Assembly: GCF_004337985.1 (NCBI RefSeq)
Contig: NC_043744.1
Location: forward strand, 250,730 to 314,729
Length of the DNA stretch: 64,000 nt
Source of the DNA: Pyricularia pennisetigena
Lineage: Eukaryota > Ascomycota > Sordariomycetes > Magnaporthales > Pyriculariaceae
Direction: 5' to 3'
The position numbers and the translations under genes are program-made. The notes below the pieces were generated by a model. That model did not search any database. It was not told where the DNA came from and saw only the letters and a program-made list of their open reading frames with translations. The stretch's first letter is position 1, and each line of letters begins with the position of its first letter. Positions 1 to 9,439 of this stretch are shown in pieces.

Positions 1-307
1 TATGAACGAACAGCCAAATTAGCTACCTGGTTTAATAATTAATTCCGTGGGTTAATATTATGCACATCGGGGGTTCGAATCCGGGGGTTATTACAATTTT
101 GGGGGTTTTTTCCAATTCGGGGGTTCGTCCATTTCGGGGCTTACAGGTCGGTACAAAGGGCTTAATTATCCAGGGGGTGTGAACATGGCTAGCGCAGGGC
201 TCATTATATTAGCTACCCTGCATTATCTTATAACGGCTAACAGGGCTAATTTTATTAGTCACCCTGCATCGAATAAATAAATAAATAACAAATAAAACGT
301 ATACGCG

Positions 308-2164
308 TAATCTCAGGGCTCATCCCTGAAGCCCAGAGCTCCACAATTGATCCACTTCGCTCCACTTCGTGGCTCAATTGCGGCTTTGCAATGTACCTGT
401 GGGTCTATCCAAAAAACGCTCTGGTTCAGGTCTGAGGACAACTTGTCGATTTTCGCCGTTCATGGCGGTATTTTTGGCCTTTTTTTAACCGAAACTTCTT
501 TATTATTCCACAACCATGCATAATATTGAAAAAATAAAATATCGTTGAAGATAGCGTTTAATACCGCTATTAGCAGCGATTCGATTGATTTTTTTATCTA
601 TTATAATGGCGGAATTGGATACCACCTGCCCTTAATCCGTTTATGGCGGTATTGTTTTTTCGATGTTTTTTCGATTTTCGATTTTTTTTAATATTATTTT
701 TAATTTTTGACCGAATTTTATACATTTTGCACGTGGAGGGCCGTTTATATGTATATATCGTTATAAGAAATTTTGGTGCTTATATCGGATTATATAAGCA
801 GTTAAATAAGCGGATAGGCAAAGTATATACTTTTTTATATATAATTTACAATCGAAATTCGTTTATATTTTTACCAGTTTGAACGATAATGAAACCAAAA
901 CTTCAGAGATTCGATTACGTATAAAGACAAACGTCCAAGTCCAATCGTACTTACAATATCGGCTTTGAAAACTGTTTAATAAAAACAAATGGCAAATGTG
1001 TATTTTATAAATTTTTTTGTTTTATTTAATTAATTTTATATTATTCTTGTTTTGCAAATAGATTTTGTGGTTTTTGCACGTGGGGGGTGGCATATATATA
1101 CTTAATATAATATTACATTTTTGTACGTATATCTAGTTATATAAGCCCTTAAATATGCGGATAGGTAAGGTATATCCAATTTTATATATATTTTACCATC
1201 GAAATGCTTTTACATTTTTACCATTTCTAGCATTAATAAAACCAAAATTTGAAAAAGTGGATTATATACATTAATAAACGTTAACGTAAAGCCCGACTTG
1301 CAATACCGGCCCTTTTTATGTTTTTATATAAAAAAATGCTAAATTTGTGTTTTTTTTGTATTTTTTGCTTTATTTAATTGAATAAAATTTATAAAAAAAG
1401 AATTTGTATAGAATTTATTAGCAAATTGATTAAAGAATATATCAAGTGAAAATACTTACATTTTACCAATATTTGCGTAAATTATTTAATTTCTTAACAA
1501 ATTGTTAATTTATATAAGAATATTAATCAAACTTTTATTTTAATCGATAATTGCATGCACTTTGCAGTATTAGGTCTACTAAGGTATAAAAACTGTAAAT
1601 GAAATTAAAATAATTATTGCATACCATTATTTAAAACAAGAATTAAATATAATAAAAAATTACAGATTTTATTTAATACTTTAATATCTTTCCAAATACA
1701 GTAGCTATAAAAACGCGGCCGGCATTCATATACCCAGTAAACTCCAATAAATTTAACGCAAATTACTATATATTTTTATAATTTTTATTTATTTTTTTAT
1801 ACGAATATTTAATTGCATACTATAGGTATACTATTTTCTTTTGCCATTATAATGCGAATATATTGCATTTACCCGCTACAAACGGCAGAATACCACAAAT
1901 TATCCTTATATTAATAATATAATCCTAAGCGATATTGTAATATTAAATATATTATTAAAAATACCGTTATAAACGGCGAAATGCGACAAATTATCGTTGG
2001 TGGTACCGCCATAAACGGCGAAATGCGACAAGATGTCCTTAGACTAGAACGAGCGCGATCTTTTCGGCCAATGTAATTGGTCGAAAAGCCATGTGGCTGA
2101 AAGGTATATGGAGCGATCGGTCCCCACTGCGAAGCAGGGGGGTCTAGTCTGAGCACTGAGACTA
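308..2164 (+). mobile_element. Mutator-like non-autonomous DNA transposon, copy 1
   Basis: The ends form a 15-bp inverted repeat (left TAATCTCAGGGCTCA, right end read inward TAGTCTCAGTGCTCA). The insertion is bracketed by a perfect 9-bp duplication, gtatacgcg, at 299-307 and 2,165-2,173; the uninterrupted site is seen in the 3' LTR of C1. A 9-bp duplication is typical of the Mutator superfamily. The element is 1,857 bp, very AT-rich, and has no transposase-length reading frame, so it is probably mobilised in trans. Near both ends it carries several copies of a motif like CGCCATAAACGGCGAAATGCGACAA. Internally a block of about 350 bp is duplicated (starting near 722 and near 1,073). Family assignment rests on structure only. 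Confidence 0.85.
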
Positions 2165-2242
2165 GTATACGCGTTTATACACACAAAGCTTTATATGTTA
2201 CGTCTTTGTTCATAGTTTTAACAACAAAACAAATACGTCATA

Positions 2243-2334
2243 TTTAATCTAGCTTAGTGGTATAATGTACGTACCATAATCTATATCATATATACGTTGA
2301 AGTGCGTGGGTTCGAATCCCGTTGTGGTCGCAGA
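2243..2334 (+). promoter_or_regulatory. tRNA-like Pol III box A / box B block inside the C1 LTR
   Basis: TAGCTTAGTGG at 2,250-2,260 resembles a box A, and GGGTTCGAATCCC at 2,308-2,320 contains a perfect box B core with a foldable T-arm. The block recurs at 8,018-8,088 and in the solo LTR at 27,245-27,318. A short stem ACGTA/TACGT lies between the boxes, but the 5' and 3' acceptor sides do not pair, so this is not a functional tRNA gene. It may be an internal Pol III promoter or a captured tRNA/SINE piece. Confidence 0.55.
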
Positions 2335-2701
2335 TTTTCTGTGCATGCATAAGCACAATAGGCCGTTAGGTTTAATGGGCCGTTAGGCTCAATAGGTCGG
2401 CAGGTCAGTTACATGAATAAGGCCAAATCATGTGACGTGACCCCGCATTCCGGACATCCGGATCGAAGATCTGCACCTACGGATTCGAACACGTAATTCA
2501 CAACTTAGCCTTAGATTTATGACCTTTATAACCTTTATCGATTCAACGATTCAACGAATCGATTGTGTAATAACAATATATTATCTCTATTACCCGCTAG
2601 CAGACGGTTATCTGCCATTTCAACGTTCCATCAGCCTTATACGTGATCCACTTTTCCCCGCGTTCAAAATTAAGCTTATTTTATTTCGTAACCTCCTCAC
2701 A

Positions 2702-2715
2702 GGTTATAAGCCCGG
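2702..2715 (+). other. C1 primer binding site (half-tRNA type)
   Basis: GGTTATAAGCCCGG directly follows the 5' LTR. It is complementary to the anticodon-loop end of a tRNA 5' half (reading ...GGGCTTATAACC), the way Drosophila copia is known to be primed by cleaved initiator tRNA-Met. The same site follows the LTRs of C2 (26,986-26,999, minus) and C4 (33,782-33,793, minus). Whether the primer is tRNA-iMet or tRNA-Ile(UAU) cannot be decided because RIP changes G to A. Confidence 0.7.
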
Positions 2716-3086
2716 ATTAGCTCATCATACCAACGAGATCGATACCAATACCATCAAATCCATCGATTATTCTTCAGCCCTATCTCGGATCAACCCGAGC
2801 CTTATACCAGTCGATAGCTTTATTCACGCTCTATCCAACGGTATAATTGCCGAAACCGGAATCGCACGCGCCGTCGAGAAAACCCGACCGTTATACTGCA
2901 CCATCCTATACCTACTTATATACCTCAACAAACACTCGCCTATATCTTCACCGCTATTTGACCTATCGATACGAGACCTATACCATCCGAAAGCTCCTTT
3001 TAAAACCTATTCAACCGAATAACCCTTCTGACCCTAACCCCGACCGTTACCGAGATACAATACAAACAAGAGACCCTTTATTCAAG

Positions 3087-4505
3087 ATGGCTACCTTCGA
3101 CAAAATCCCAATGGTAACCCTTAAGGGCACCGAGAATTACGTCATCTGGGCTATTCGTGCTCAAGCGGCCTTGGAAGTGAAGGGATTCGCATGTACCCTG
3201 GAGCAAAAGAAGGGAGTTATTATGAGCCTCGACGCTAATAATAACATGGAACCCACTGGTATCCCCAGTGGTATCCAGAGTGGTAATAATACCCTTGAAC
3301 CTCTGGATTATAAAAAGAAAGATACGCAAGCTTTAGCCACTATAAAGTTGCTGTGCGATAATGGACCTTTTTTACATATAAAAGAATGCACTTCTGCGTA
3401 TGAAGCCTGGAATAAACTAAAAAATCTATATAATCCCGAACGTTTTACTTCGGATTACCTTTTATTAAAGGAGTTTTTCTCGGCCGTACCAGAATCATTC
3501 GATAATATCGAGGTTTATTTAAATAAAATAAAAGAGTTATATTCAACTCTGAAATTTAAAGGTTTAATTACCCAAAATAAGGTTATTATAGCCTGGGTTT
3601 TAAACAATTTAAATGAAAGTTGGACCTTTTTTGCACAAAATATTATCCAAACTTTACGGAATAATTCAGATAAATATACGGTAGACTTATTGTTTACCAA
3701 TATCTTAGATAAATTCCGTGGTAAGGATAATATGAATAAAACAGCAATAGTTATACGTAACCAAAAAATAAATAACCAAAGGGTTAAAAAATCCAATTGG
3801 AAAAATAAAAACAAGCCTTTACGGTGTATACACTGTAAATTAAACGGCCATATTGTTTCTAATTGTAGATTTTTACACCCTGAAAAGTCTCCCAGTGGCT
3901 GGAAGCTAATAAATAATAATAAGGGAGACCGCTACAAAAAACAGGTCGACTTTGTTAATGTTATTAATAAATCTCCACCTTGGAAAGATAATAATAGTCG
4001 ATCCAAAACCGTATCGTTGGAAGAAATTTTAGCCCCTGGCGAGGTTGAAAACTTAGTATGTTATATACCTATTTATAACTATAAATACCCTTATAACGGA
4101 TATAAAGCTAATAAATTAATTTTAGGGAGATGTGGAAATGGACTTGATATAAAGTACTGTTTCACAACGTTTGTACCTAATTTAATTTATTCTAACTTTA
4201 ATCCACATATTGTATTGCACTATACTATAAAATCCTCCAATTTTATTATAGACAGTGCGGCAACAATTCATACATGTTGCAATATACAATATTTAACAGA
4301 CGTTGAAGATATAAATACGACTGTTAAATGTGGTAATGCTTCCCACTTAAATATAAATAAAATGGGAACTATAAAAGTCAAGTTCAATAATACAGGTATA
4401 ACAGAAACCATAAATAACGTATACTATGTACCAGAATTTGGGTTCAATATACTTTCTGTTGCACAACTACATAACTATATTATAACCTTTATAAACATAA
4501 AATAA
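3087..4505 (+). CDS. C1 Gag and protease (first part of Copia polyprotein)
   Basis: This encodes the capsid precursor and aspartic protease of C1. The ATG at 3,087 is chosen because the protein then starts MATFDKIPM, followed by the Copia-type Gag region (GTENYVIWAIRAQAALE); an in-frame ATG at 2,847 would add 80 low-complexity residues from the leader. A CCHC zinc knuckle (CIHCKLNGHIVSNC) lies at residues 247-260, and the protease active site reads IDSA with Asp at residue 389 where DSG/DSA is normal. The frame stops at TAA 4,503-4,505 just after the protease, inside what should be one continuous Gag-Pol protein. The product would act in virus-like particles in the cytoplasm. Confidence 0.9.
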   Translation: MATFDKIPMVTLKGTENYVIWAIRAQAALEVKGFACTLEQKKGVIMSLDANNNMEPTGIPSGIQSGNNTLEPLDYKKKDTQALATIKLLCDNGPFLHIKECTSAYEAWNKLKNLYNPERFTSDYLLLKEFFSAVPESFDNIEVYLNKIKELYSTLKFKGLITQNKVIIAWVLNNLNESWTFFAQNIIQTLRNNSDKYTVDLLFTNILDKFRGKDNMNKTAIVIRNQKINNQRVKKSNWKNKNKPLRCIHCKLNGHIVSNCRFLHPEKSPSGWKLINNNKGDRYKKQVDFVNVINKSPPWKDNNSRSKTVSLEEILAPGEVENLVCYIPIYNYKYPYNGYKANKLILGRCGNGLDIKYCFTTFVPNLIYSNFNPHIVLHYTIKSSNFIIDSAATIHTCCNIQYLTDVEDINTTVKCGNASHLNINKMGTIKVKFNNTGITETINNVYYVPEFGFNILSVAQLHNYIITFINIK

Positions 4506-4507
4506 TA

Positions 4508-7500
4508 GTGATATATAAAGAACATAAACATAAAATAACAAAAAGTTATAAAAATAATGGGTTATATATTTTACCTACCCAAATTGTGGAAAATAATTGT
4601 ATATTATATGCGGAAGAAAAGTCGAATAATAACGATATTTCTTCCAAAGCAATATATAAGCTACACGTTAAATATGGGCATATAGGGTTAACACCCCTAT
4701 TGCAGTTAATAAAGACAAATAAAATAAAGATATCCAAAGACGATATAAATAATTATAATAAATATACGTGTGAGATTTGCTTAGCTGCAAAATCCAATCG
4801 GAAAATAAACAGGACTTCTGCAAATATTATAAATTATAATATATTAGACAGAATCCATTCCGATTTAGGTGGACCCATAAATCCACCCACGTATAATTAT
4901 TATAAATATTACATAACGTTTTTGGATAAAAAGTCACGTTATTTACGTGTTGCATTGTTAAAAACAAAGGCTGATGCCCTAGAGGCATTCAATATATATA
5001 AGAAACAAATGGATAATGATACCGATAATATAAATGGTAAAAGAACAATAAAAGAGTTCTTTACCGATAATGGAGGCGAATATATAAGTAACCAATTCAA
5101 AATTGCGTTACAGAATAACGGTATTATACACCATTTTACGCCTGCATATACAAAAGAGCCAAATGGGTTAATAGAACGTATAAATTTAACCCTATTTAAT
5201 AAGGTCAGGGCTATGCTATTTAATAGCAAAGCACCTAACTATTTATGGGGTGAGGTTTTATTAGCCGCTGTATACCTATATAATCACACCCCACATACGG
5301 CTTTAAATATGCAGACGCCAGCCAATATATTTCACAATATAAGTGAAAATAATATAAATAATAATGCAATTCACGTAAATAACTATATACAACCTTGGGG
5401 ATGTATTATTTACTATAACGATAATCATGATAAACAGAAGCTTGAACCTCGAAATAAAATTGGTATTTTATTAGGTTTTACACCTAATATAAAGATATAT
5501 GAAATATGGGACCCATACAAAAGGAAATGTCTCCTGGTCAGAGACATTACCTTTATAACGGATAAATTTTATCCACATATAAACAACGAAAATACCACTA
5601 TAAATAATAATAATATAAACGAGGTCGAATTCTCTTTACCAAATTTCGAGGTAAATCCAGTAAATAATACAAATATAAATGAAAATAACGTTGATAAAAA
5701 TAACATTAATAACGTTAATAACGCGAATAACGTTAATAATGCTGATAAAAACAACGTTGTTACCAATAACAATAATCCCCAAGCAGCTAACAATTCGTCT
5801 ATAAAAATAAACATAAAAAATAAACCCCCAATAAATTCTGCAGAATATAAAATATATAATGACGTTCTATTTACGATACGTGATATCAATAAGTCGTTAA
5901 AATTTAATTTTAACGAAGATAATTACGTATTAATAACAAATTCGTTAATAGAACCGAATACCTATAAACAAGCCATGGAAAGCCAAAATTGGGAAAATTG
6001 GCTGCAGGCTTGCAAAAACGAAAATAATAGCTTAACAGAATCCAATACCTTTACTATAACGGATTTACCTCCAAATAAAATAGCTATAACTGGGCGCTGG
6101 GTTTTTAAGAAAAAACCCTTAAATAATATAAATAATATTCGTTTTATTACGGATATTAATAAACGGTATCGTTATAAAGCCAGATGGGTAGTACAGGGAT
6201 TCCACCAAATTATGGGTGTTGATTACCTGGATACCTTTTTTACAACTTGTAGAACAGAAACCTGGCATATACTTATAATGCTAGCATTACATAAAGGGTG
6301 GTACGTCATTCATTATGACGTTAAAAACGCGTTTTTACACGCAGATATCGATACCGAAATATATATAAAGTTACCTACAGGGCTATATACAGATAAAAAG
6401 TATATAAATAAAGTGGTTAAATTAAATAAAGCCCTGTATGGTTTAAAACAAGCGCCTAGACTTTGGTATAAATACCTTACCAAAACGCTGATAAAGTTAG
6501 GTTTTACTGTTTTCCCATACGACGAAGGCGTATATATAAACCAAAATAATAATAGCCAATTTTTTGGTATTATTATGGTTTGCCACGTCGACGATATTTT
6601 GGCATTTAATGCTGATTTATCGTTATTGGATATTTTTTATAAAGAATTATCCAAATATATAAAAATAGAATGTATGGGACCTGTGTCCAATTTTTTGGGT
6701 AACAGGATAACGATAAATAAAAACAATAAAACCGCTTTTATTAGCCAGGAAGATTATACCAATAAAACATTGAATAAATTTAATATTATAAATAACGAAA
6801 AACCTTCTACCATTCCGGGGGTACCAGGTTTAAAATTCGATATAAATAAACATAAAGCTACAAAAGAGGAAATCAAAGATTTCCAACAGAAAGTAGGCTT
6901 ATTACTATATTTAGCAATAAAAAGCCGCCCAGATATAACATATTGCACGTGCCTAGCCGCCAGGTTTATGGCTAATCCTGGGGCTAAACATTTCAAGATT
7001 CTTGAAAGTGTTTTTAAATATCTGCTAAAAAATCCCACTTTTGGCCTACAATATAACGTTAATAATATATCCCAACATAACGTTAACAATAACGGATCCA
7101 ATAAAAATAACGTTAACGAAAAGTCAATAAATAATATAAATAATATAAATAATATAAATAATATAAATAATATAAACCTGCAGGATAAAAGCCAGAAAAA
7201 GAACGATAATATATTATTTATTAAGGGATATATAGACTTTGATTGGGCTAACGACCTAAATCAAAAACGCTCCACTACTGGATATATATTTAGCCTGTAC
7301 AACAGTTATAACATAAATAACGATAACAATATAATAAGTTGGACTTCTCAACTTCAGAAAACGGTAGCTTTATCGTCGACTGAAGCTGAGTATATGGCTT
7401 TACGGGACGCTGTTAAAGAAGCCATATATTTAAATAATATGCTAAATTATATAAATAATAATTTAAAATTGGGTTTTAACATTAAAACCCATTTAATTTT

Positions 7501-7744
7501 AGTGGATAATACGTCTACCATAAAGCTCGCGGAAAACCCGGAATTTCATGAAAGATCTAAACATATCGATATAATATATCATTTAAGCCGCGAAGCTATA
7601 AATAATAATTTAGTTGAGTTGAAACATATTCCAACTAAGTTAAATATAGCTGATTTTTTAACCAAATCAATACCCGGACCTTTGCATAAGGATTTATTAT
7701 CCTATGCAAATGTTAATAACGGTGCAGAAAATAACGATAAATAA
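4508..7744 (+). CDS. C1 integrase, reverse transcriptase and RNase H
   Basis: About 1,078 residues continue the polyprotein in the -1 frame; the frame is open from 4,475, overlapping the Gag-protease frame by about 31 bases. Residues H53, H58, C88, C91 make the integrase zinc site. D119, D187 and E223 are the integrase triad with the classic 35-residue spacing between the last two. An Asn-rich linker (about 365-425) precedes reverse transcriptase, which has QGF, DVKNAFLHA and the catalytic HVDD at 693-696. A second Asn-rich insert is followed by RNase H with D910, E959 (STEAEYMA) and D1000. Every catalytic residue I can locate is intact. No normal ATG is near the 5' end (4,508 is GTG), so expression would need a frameshift, or the element is dead by a one-base indel near 4,499-4,506. 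Confidence 0.9.
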   Translation: MIYKEHKHKITKSYKNNGLYILPTQIVENNCILYAEEKSNNNDISSKAIYKLHVKYGHIGLTPLLQLIKTNKIKISKDDINNYNKYTCEICLAAKSNRKINRTSANIINYNILDRIHSDLGGPINPPTYNYYKYYITFLDKKSRYLRVALLKTKADALEAFNIYKKQMDNDTDNINGKRTIKEFFTDNGGEYISNQFKIALQNNGIIHHFTPAYTKEPNGLIERINLTLFNKVRAMLFNSKAPNYLWGEVLLAAVYLYNHTPHTALNMQTPANIFHNISENNINNNAIHVNNYIQPWGCIIYYNDNHDKQKLEPRNKIGILLGFTPNIKIYEIWDPYKRKCLLVRDITFITDKFYPHINNENTTINNNNINEVEFSLPNFEVNPVNNTNINENNVDKNNINNVNNANNVNNADKNNVVTNNNNPQAANNSSIKINIKNKPPINSAEYKIYNDVLFTIRDINKSLKFNFNEDNYVLITNSLIEPNTYKQAMESQNWENWLQACKNENNSLTESNTFTITDLPPNKIAITGRWVFKKKPLNNINNIRFITDINKRYRYKARWVVQGFHQIMGVDYLDTFFTTCRTETWHILIMLALHKGWYVIHYDVKNAFLHADIDTEIYIKLPTGLYTDKKYINKVVKLNKALYGLKQAPRLWYKYLTKTLIKLGFTVFPYDEGVYINQNNNSQFFGIIMVCHVDDILAFNADLSLLDIFYKELSKYIKIECMGPVSNFLGNRITINKNNKTAFISQEDYTNKTLNKFNIINNEKPSTIPGVPGLKFDINKHKATKEEIKDFQQKVGLLLYLAIKSRPDITYCTCLAARFMANPGAKHFKILESVFKYLLKNPTFGLQYNVNNISQHNVNNNGSNKNNVNEKSINNINNINNINNINNINLQDKSQKKNDNILFIKGYIDFDWANDLNQKRSTTGYIFSLYNSYNINNDNNIISWTSQLQKTVALSSTEAEYMALRDAVKEAIYLNNMLNYINNNLKLGFNIKTHLILVDNTSTIKLAENPEFHERSKHIDIIYHLSREAINNNLVELKHIPTKLNIADFLTKSIPGPLHKDLLSYANVNNGAENNDK

Positions 7745-7810
7745 GTAAATAAAACGTATCTACTCGATAATTTGTTTATTATTTTATATAATAAATAAAT
7801 TACGGGGGTA

Positions 7811-8469
7811 TGTGAACATGGCTAGCGCAGGGCTCATTATATTAGCTACCCTGCATTATCTTATAACGGCTAGCACGGGCTAATTTTATTAGTCACCCTG
7901 CATCGAATAAATAAATAAATAACAAATAAAACGTATACGCGTTTATACACACAAAGCTTTATATGTTACGTCTTTGTTCATAGTTTCAACAACAAAACAA
8001 ATACGTTATATTTAATCTAGCTTAGTGGTATAATGCACGTACCATAATCTATATCATATATACGTTAAAGTGCGTGGGTTCGAATCCCGTTGTGGTCGCA
8101 GATTTTCTGTGCATGCATAAGCACAATAGGCCGTTAGGCTTAATGGGCCGTTAGGCTCAATAGGTCGGCAGGTCAGTCACATGAATAAGGCCAAATCATG
8201 TGACGTGACCCCGCATTCCGGACATCCGGATCGAAGATCTGCACTTACGGATTCGAACACGTAATTCACAACTTAGCCTTACATTCATGACCTTTATAAC
8301 CTTTATCGATTCAACGATTCAACGAATCGATTGTGTAATAACAATATATTATCTCTATTACCCGCTAGCAGACGGTTATCTGCCATTTCAACGTTCCATC
8401 AGCCTTATACGTGATCCACTTTTCCCCGCGTTTAAAATTAAGCTTATTCTATCTCGTAACCTCCTCACA
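7811..8469 (+). repeat. C1 3' LTR
   Basis: A 659-bp TG...CA repeat matching the 5' LTR, uninterrupted, so it shows the empty site of the transposon at 308. It carries the tRNA-like block at 8,018-8,088. A short G-run (acgggggta) just upstream may be the polypurine tract. Confidence 0.94.
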
Positions 8470-8584
8470 GGGGGTTCATATCGGGAATTCGAATCGGGTT
8501 GGGACACAAAGGGGATTTTTTTTTTTAAGGTTTTATTTTTTTTTTTTATGTACATGTCTTTTCCGACTTTATATAAGTAGTAGC

Positions 8585-8597
8585 AAGAACAAGGGGG
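8585..8597 (+). other. C3 polypurine tract
   Basis: AAGAACAAGGGGG lies immediately before the C3 3' LTR. The equivalent tract of C2 is on the minus strand at 12,923-12,933 (AAAAAAGGGGG before its LTR). Confidence 0.65.
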
Positions 8598-9151
8598 TGT
8601 TAATTATATGCGCTATTTAGCATATAATAGGTGCACTTTTATTCGTATATAAACCACAATAGATAGTGCCGAAATGGGGTTATTAAGGTTGTTAAACTTT
8701 CTAATATATTTTGTGTGTTGCAGGAGTTGCGATTTCAAATCAGCGAATGGGGTTTTACCCTGCACCGTGTTTAATACATACCCTGCATTTACGAGTCAGC
8801 TACCCTGTACCGAGTTAAAACTTTTACCAAATCAGCAAATTAATGCGAACCCAAAAATGATTTGTATGGAAATGAGGGTGTTTTTTCAATAACGTATATA
8901 AAATAATTTTTCGGAAAATCGTATGTGGTACCGGAACCTTTTGCGGGGTGCGGACCCCAATTTCGATGTCGGAAAATATATAAGGGAGATAAAGCAAAAT
9001 CTCCCCCACCAATAAATTAAATTTATAAATCCCAAAATTAGGGAATTTAGTGCATTCAAACCCTGTAATTACAGGCTTTTATAACGCAACTAGCACCACG
9101 TCGCACCTAGGCTAATGCCTAACCCCCTGTTAGCAACCCATATTGTTCACA
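8598..9151 (+). repeat. C3 3' LTR
   Basis: A 554-bp repeat starting TGTTAATTA and ending TTCACA. It is the inverted counterpart of the C2 LTR at 12,368-12,922 and of the C4 LTR. Element strand is deduced from the polypurine tract on its left. Confidence 0.85.
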
Positions 9152-9439
9152 TTGTATAACAGGATTTTGGAACGGGGTAATGGAAAAAAACCCGGTATAC
9201 GCCTATAAACGTTACGCGGTTTAATAAAATATAAAATGATTCCCACCCGAAGCCGAAACGACAATATAAATAACAGATTACTTAATAAACGCTTCCGGTA
9301 CGCTATTATATAAAAACCGTTTTCAATTACCCAATTGGGAATTTTTAATTACAGTAATTTTGCAATGGACCCACGAATCCGTAATAATTGGTTATTACGG
9401 TAAGGATAATATATTTACGATTTTGGTCCGAAATTATTA

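Larger units (their letters stand above)
178..2701 (+). repeat. C1 5' LTR, interrupted by a DNA transposon
   Basis: Without the 1,857-bp insertion and its 9-bp duplication this LTR is 658 bp, like the 3' LTR and the solo LTR at 27,038. It begins TG and ends CA. It contains an internal tRNA-like block (2,243-2,334). Confidence 0.93.
178..8469 (+). mobile_element. C1: complete Ty1/Copia LTR retrotransposon
   Basis: The element starts with TGTGAACATGG and ends with CTCCTCACA. It is flanked on both sides by the same 5 bases, ggggg, at 173-177 and 8,470-8,474. The empty site is visible in the related copy near 13,030, where the flanks are contiguous. It has two 658/659-bp LTRs, a half-tRNA type primer site, gag with a zinc knuckle, protease, integrase, reverse transcriptase and RNase H in Copia order. 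The two LTRs differ at roughly a dozen sites, nearly all C/T or G/A transitions, so it is younger and less RIP-damaged than the gypsy elements around it. Its 5' LTR carries a DNA transposon (308-2,164), and pol has one frame break near 4,502. Confidence 0.95.
1..9151 (+). mobile_element. C3: 3' end of a Copia element, split by insertion of C1
   Basis: Only the 3' untranslated part (1-177 and 8,470-8,597) and the 3' LTR (8,598-9,151) of this element are in the window; its coding part lies to the left. Identity is shown by the reverse complement at 12,368-13,127 plus 20,689-20,790, the same region of the related element C2, which matches through the point where C1 is inserted. C3 sits inside the gypsy element G2, whose integrase region resumes at 9,152. 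The left target duplication cannot be checked because it is outside the window. Confidence 0.8.

Noticed and set aside
2243..2334. tRNA gene
   Set aside because: Box A, box B and a T-arm are present, but the acceptor stem does not pair and the copy count follows the LTR; kept only as a tRNA-like regulatory block.
2519..3022. 167-codon ORF, repeated at 8,287-8,580
   Set aside because: It straddles the LTR end; the shared part is LTR sequence and the tails differ, so it is not a gene.
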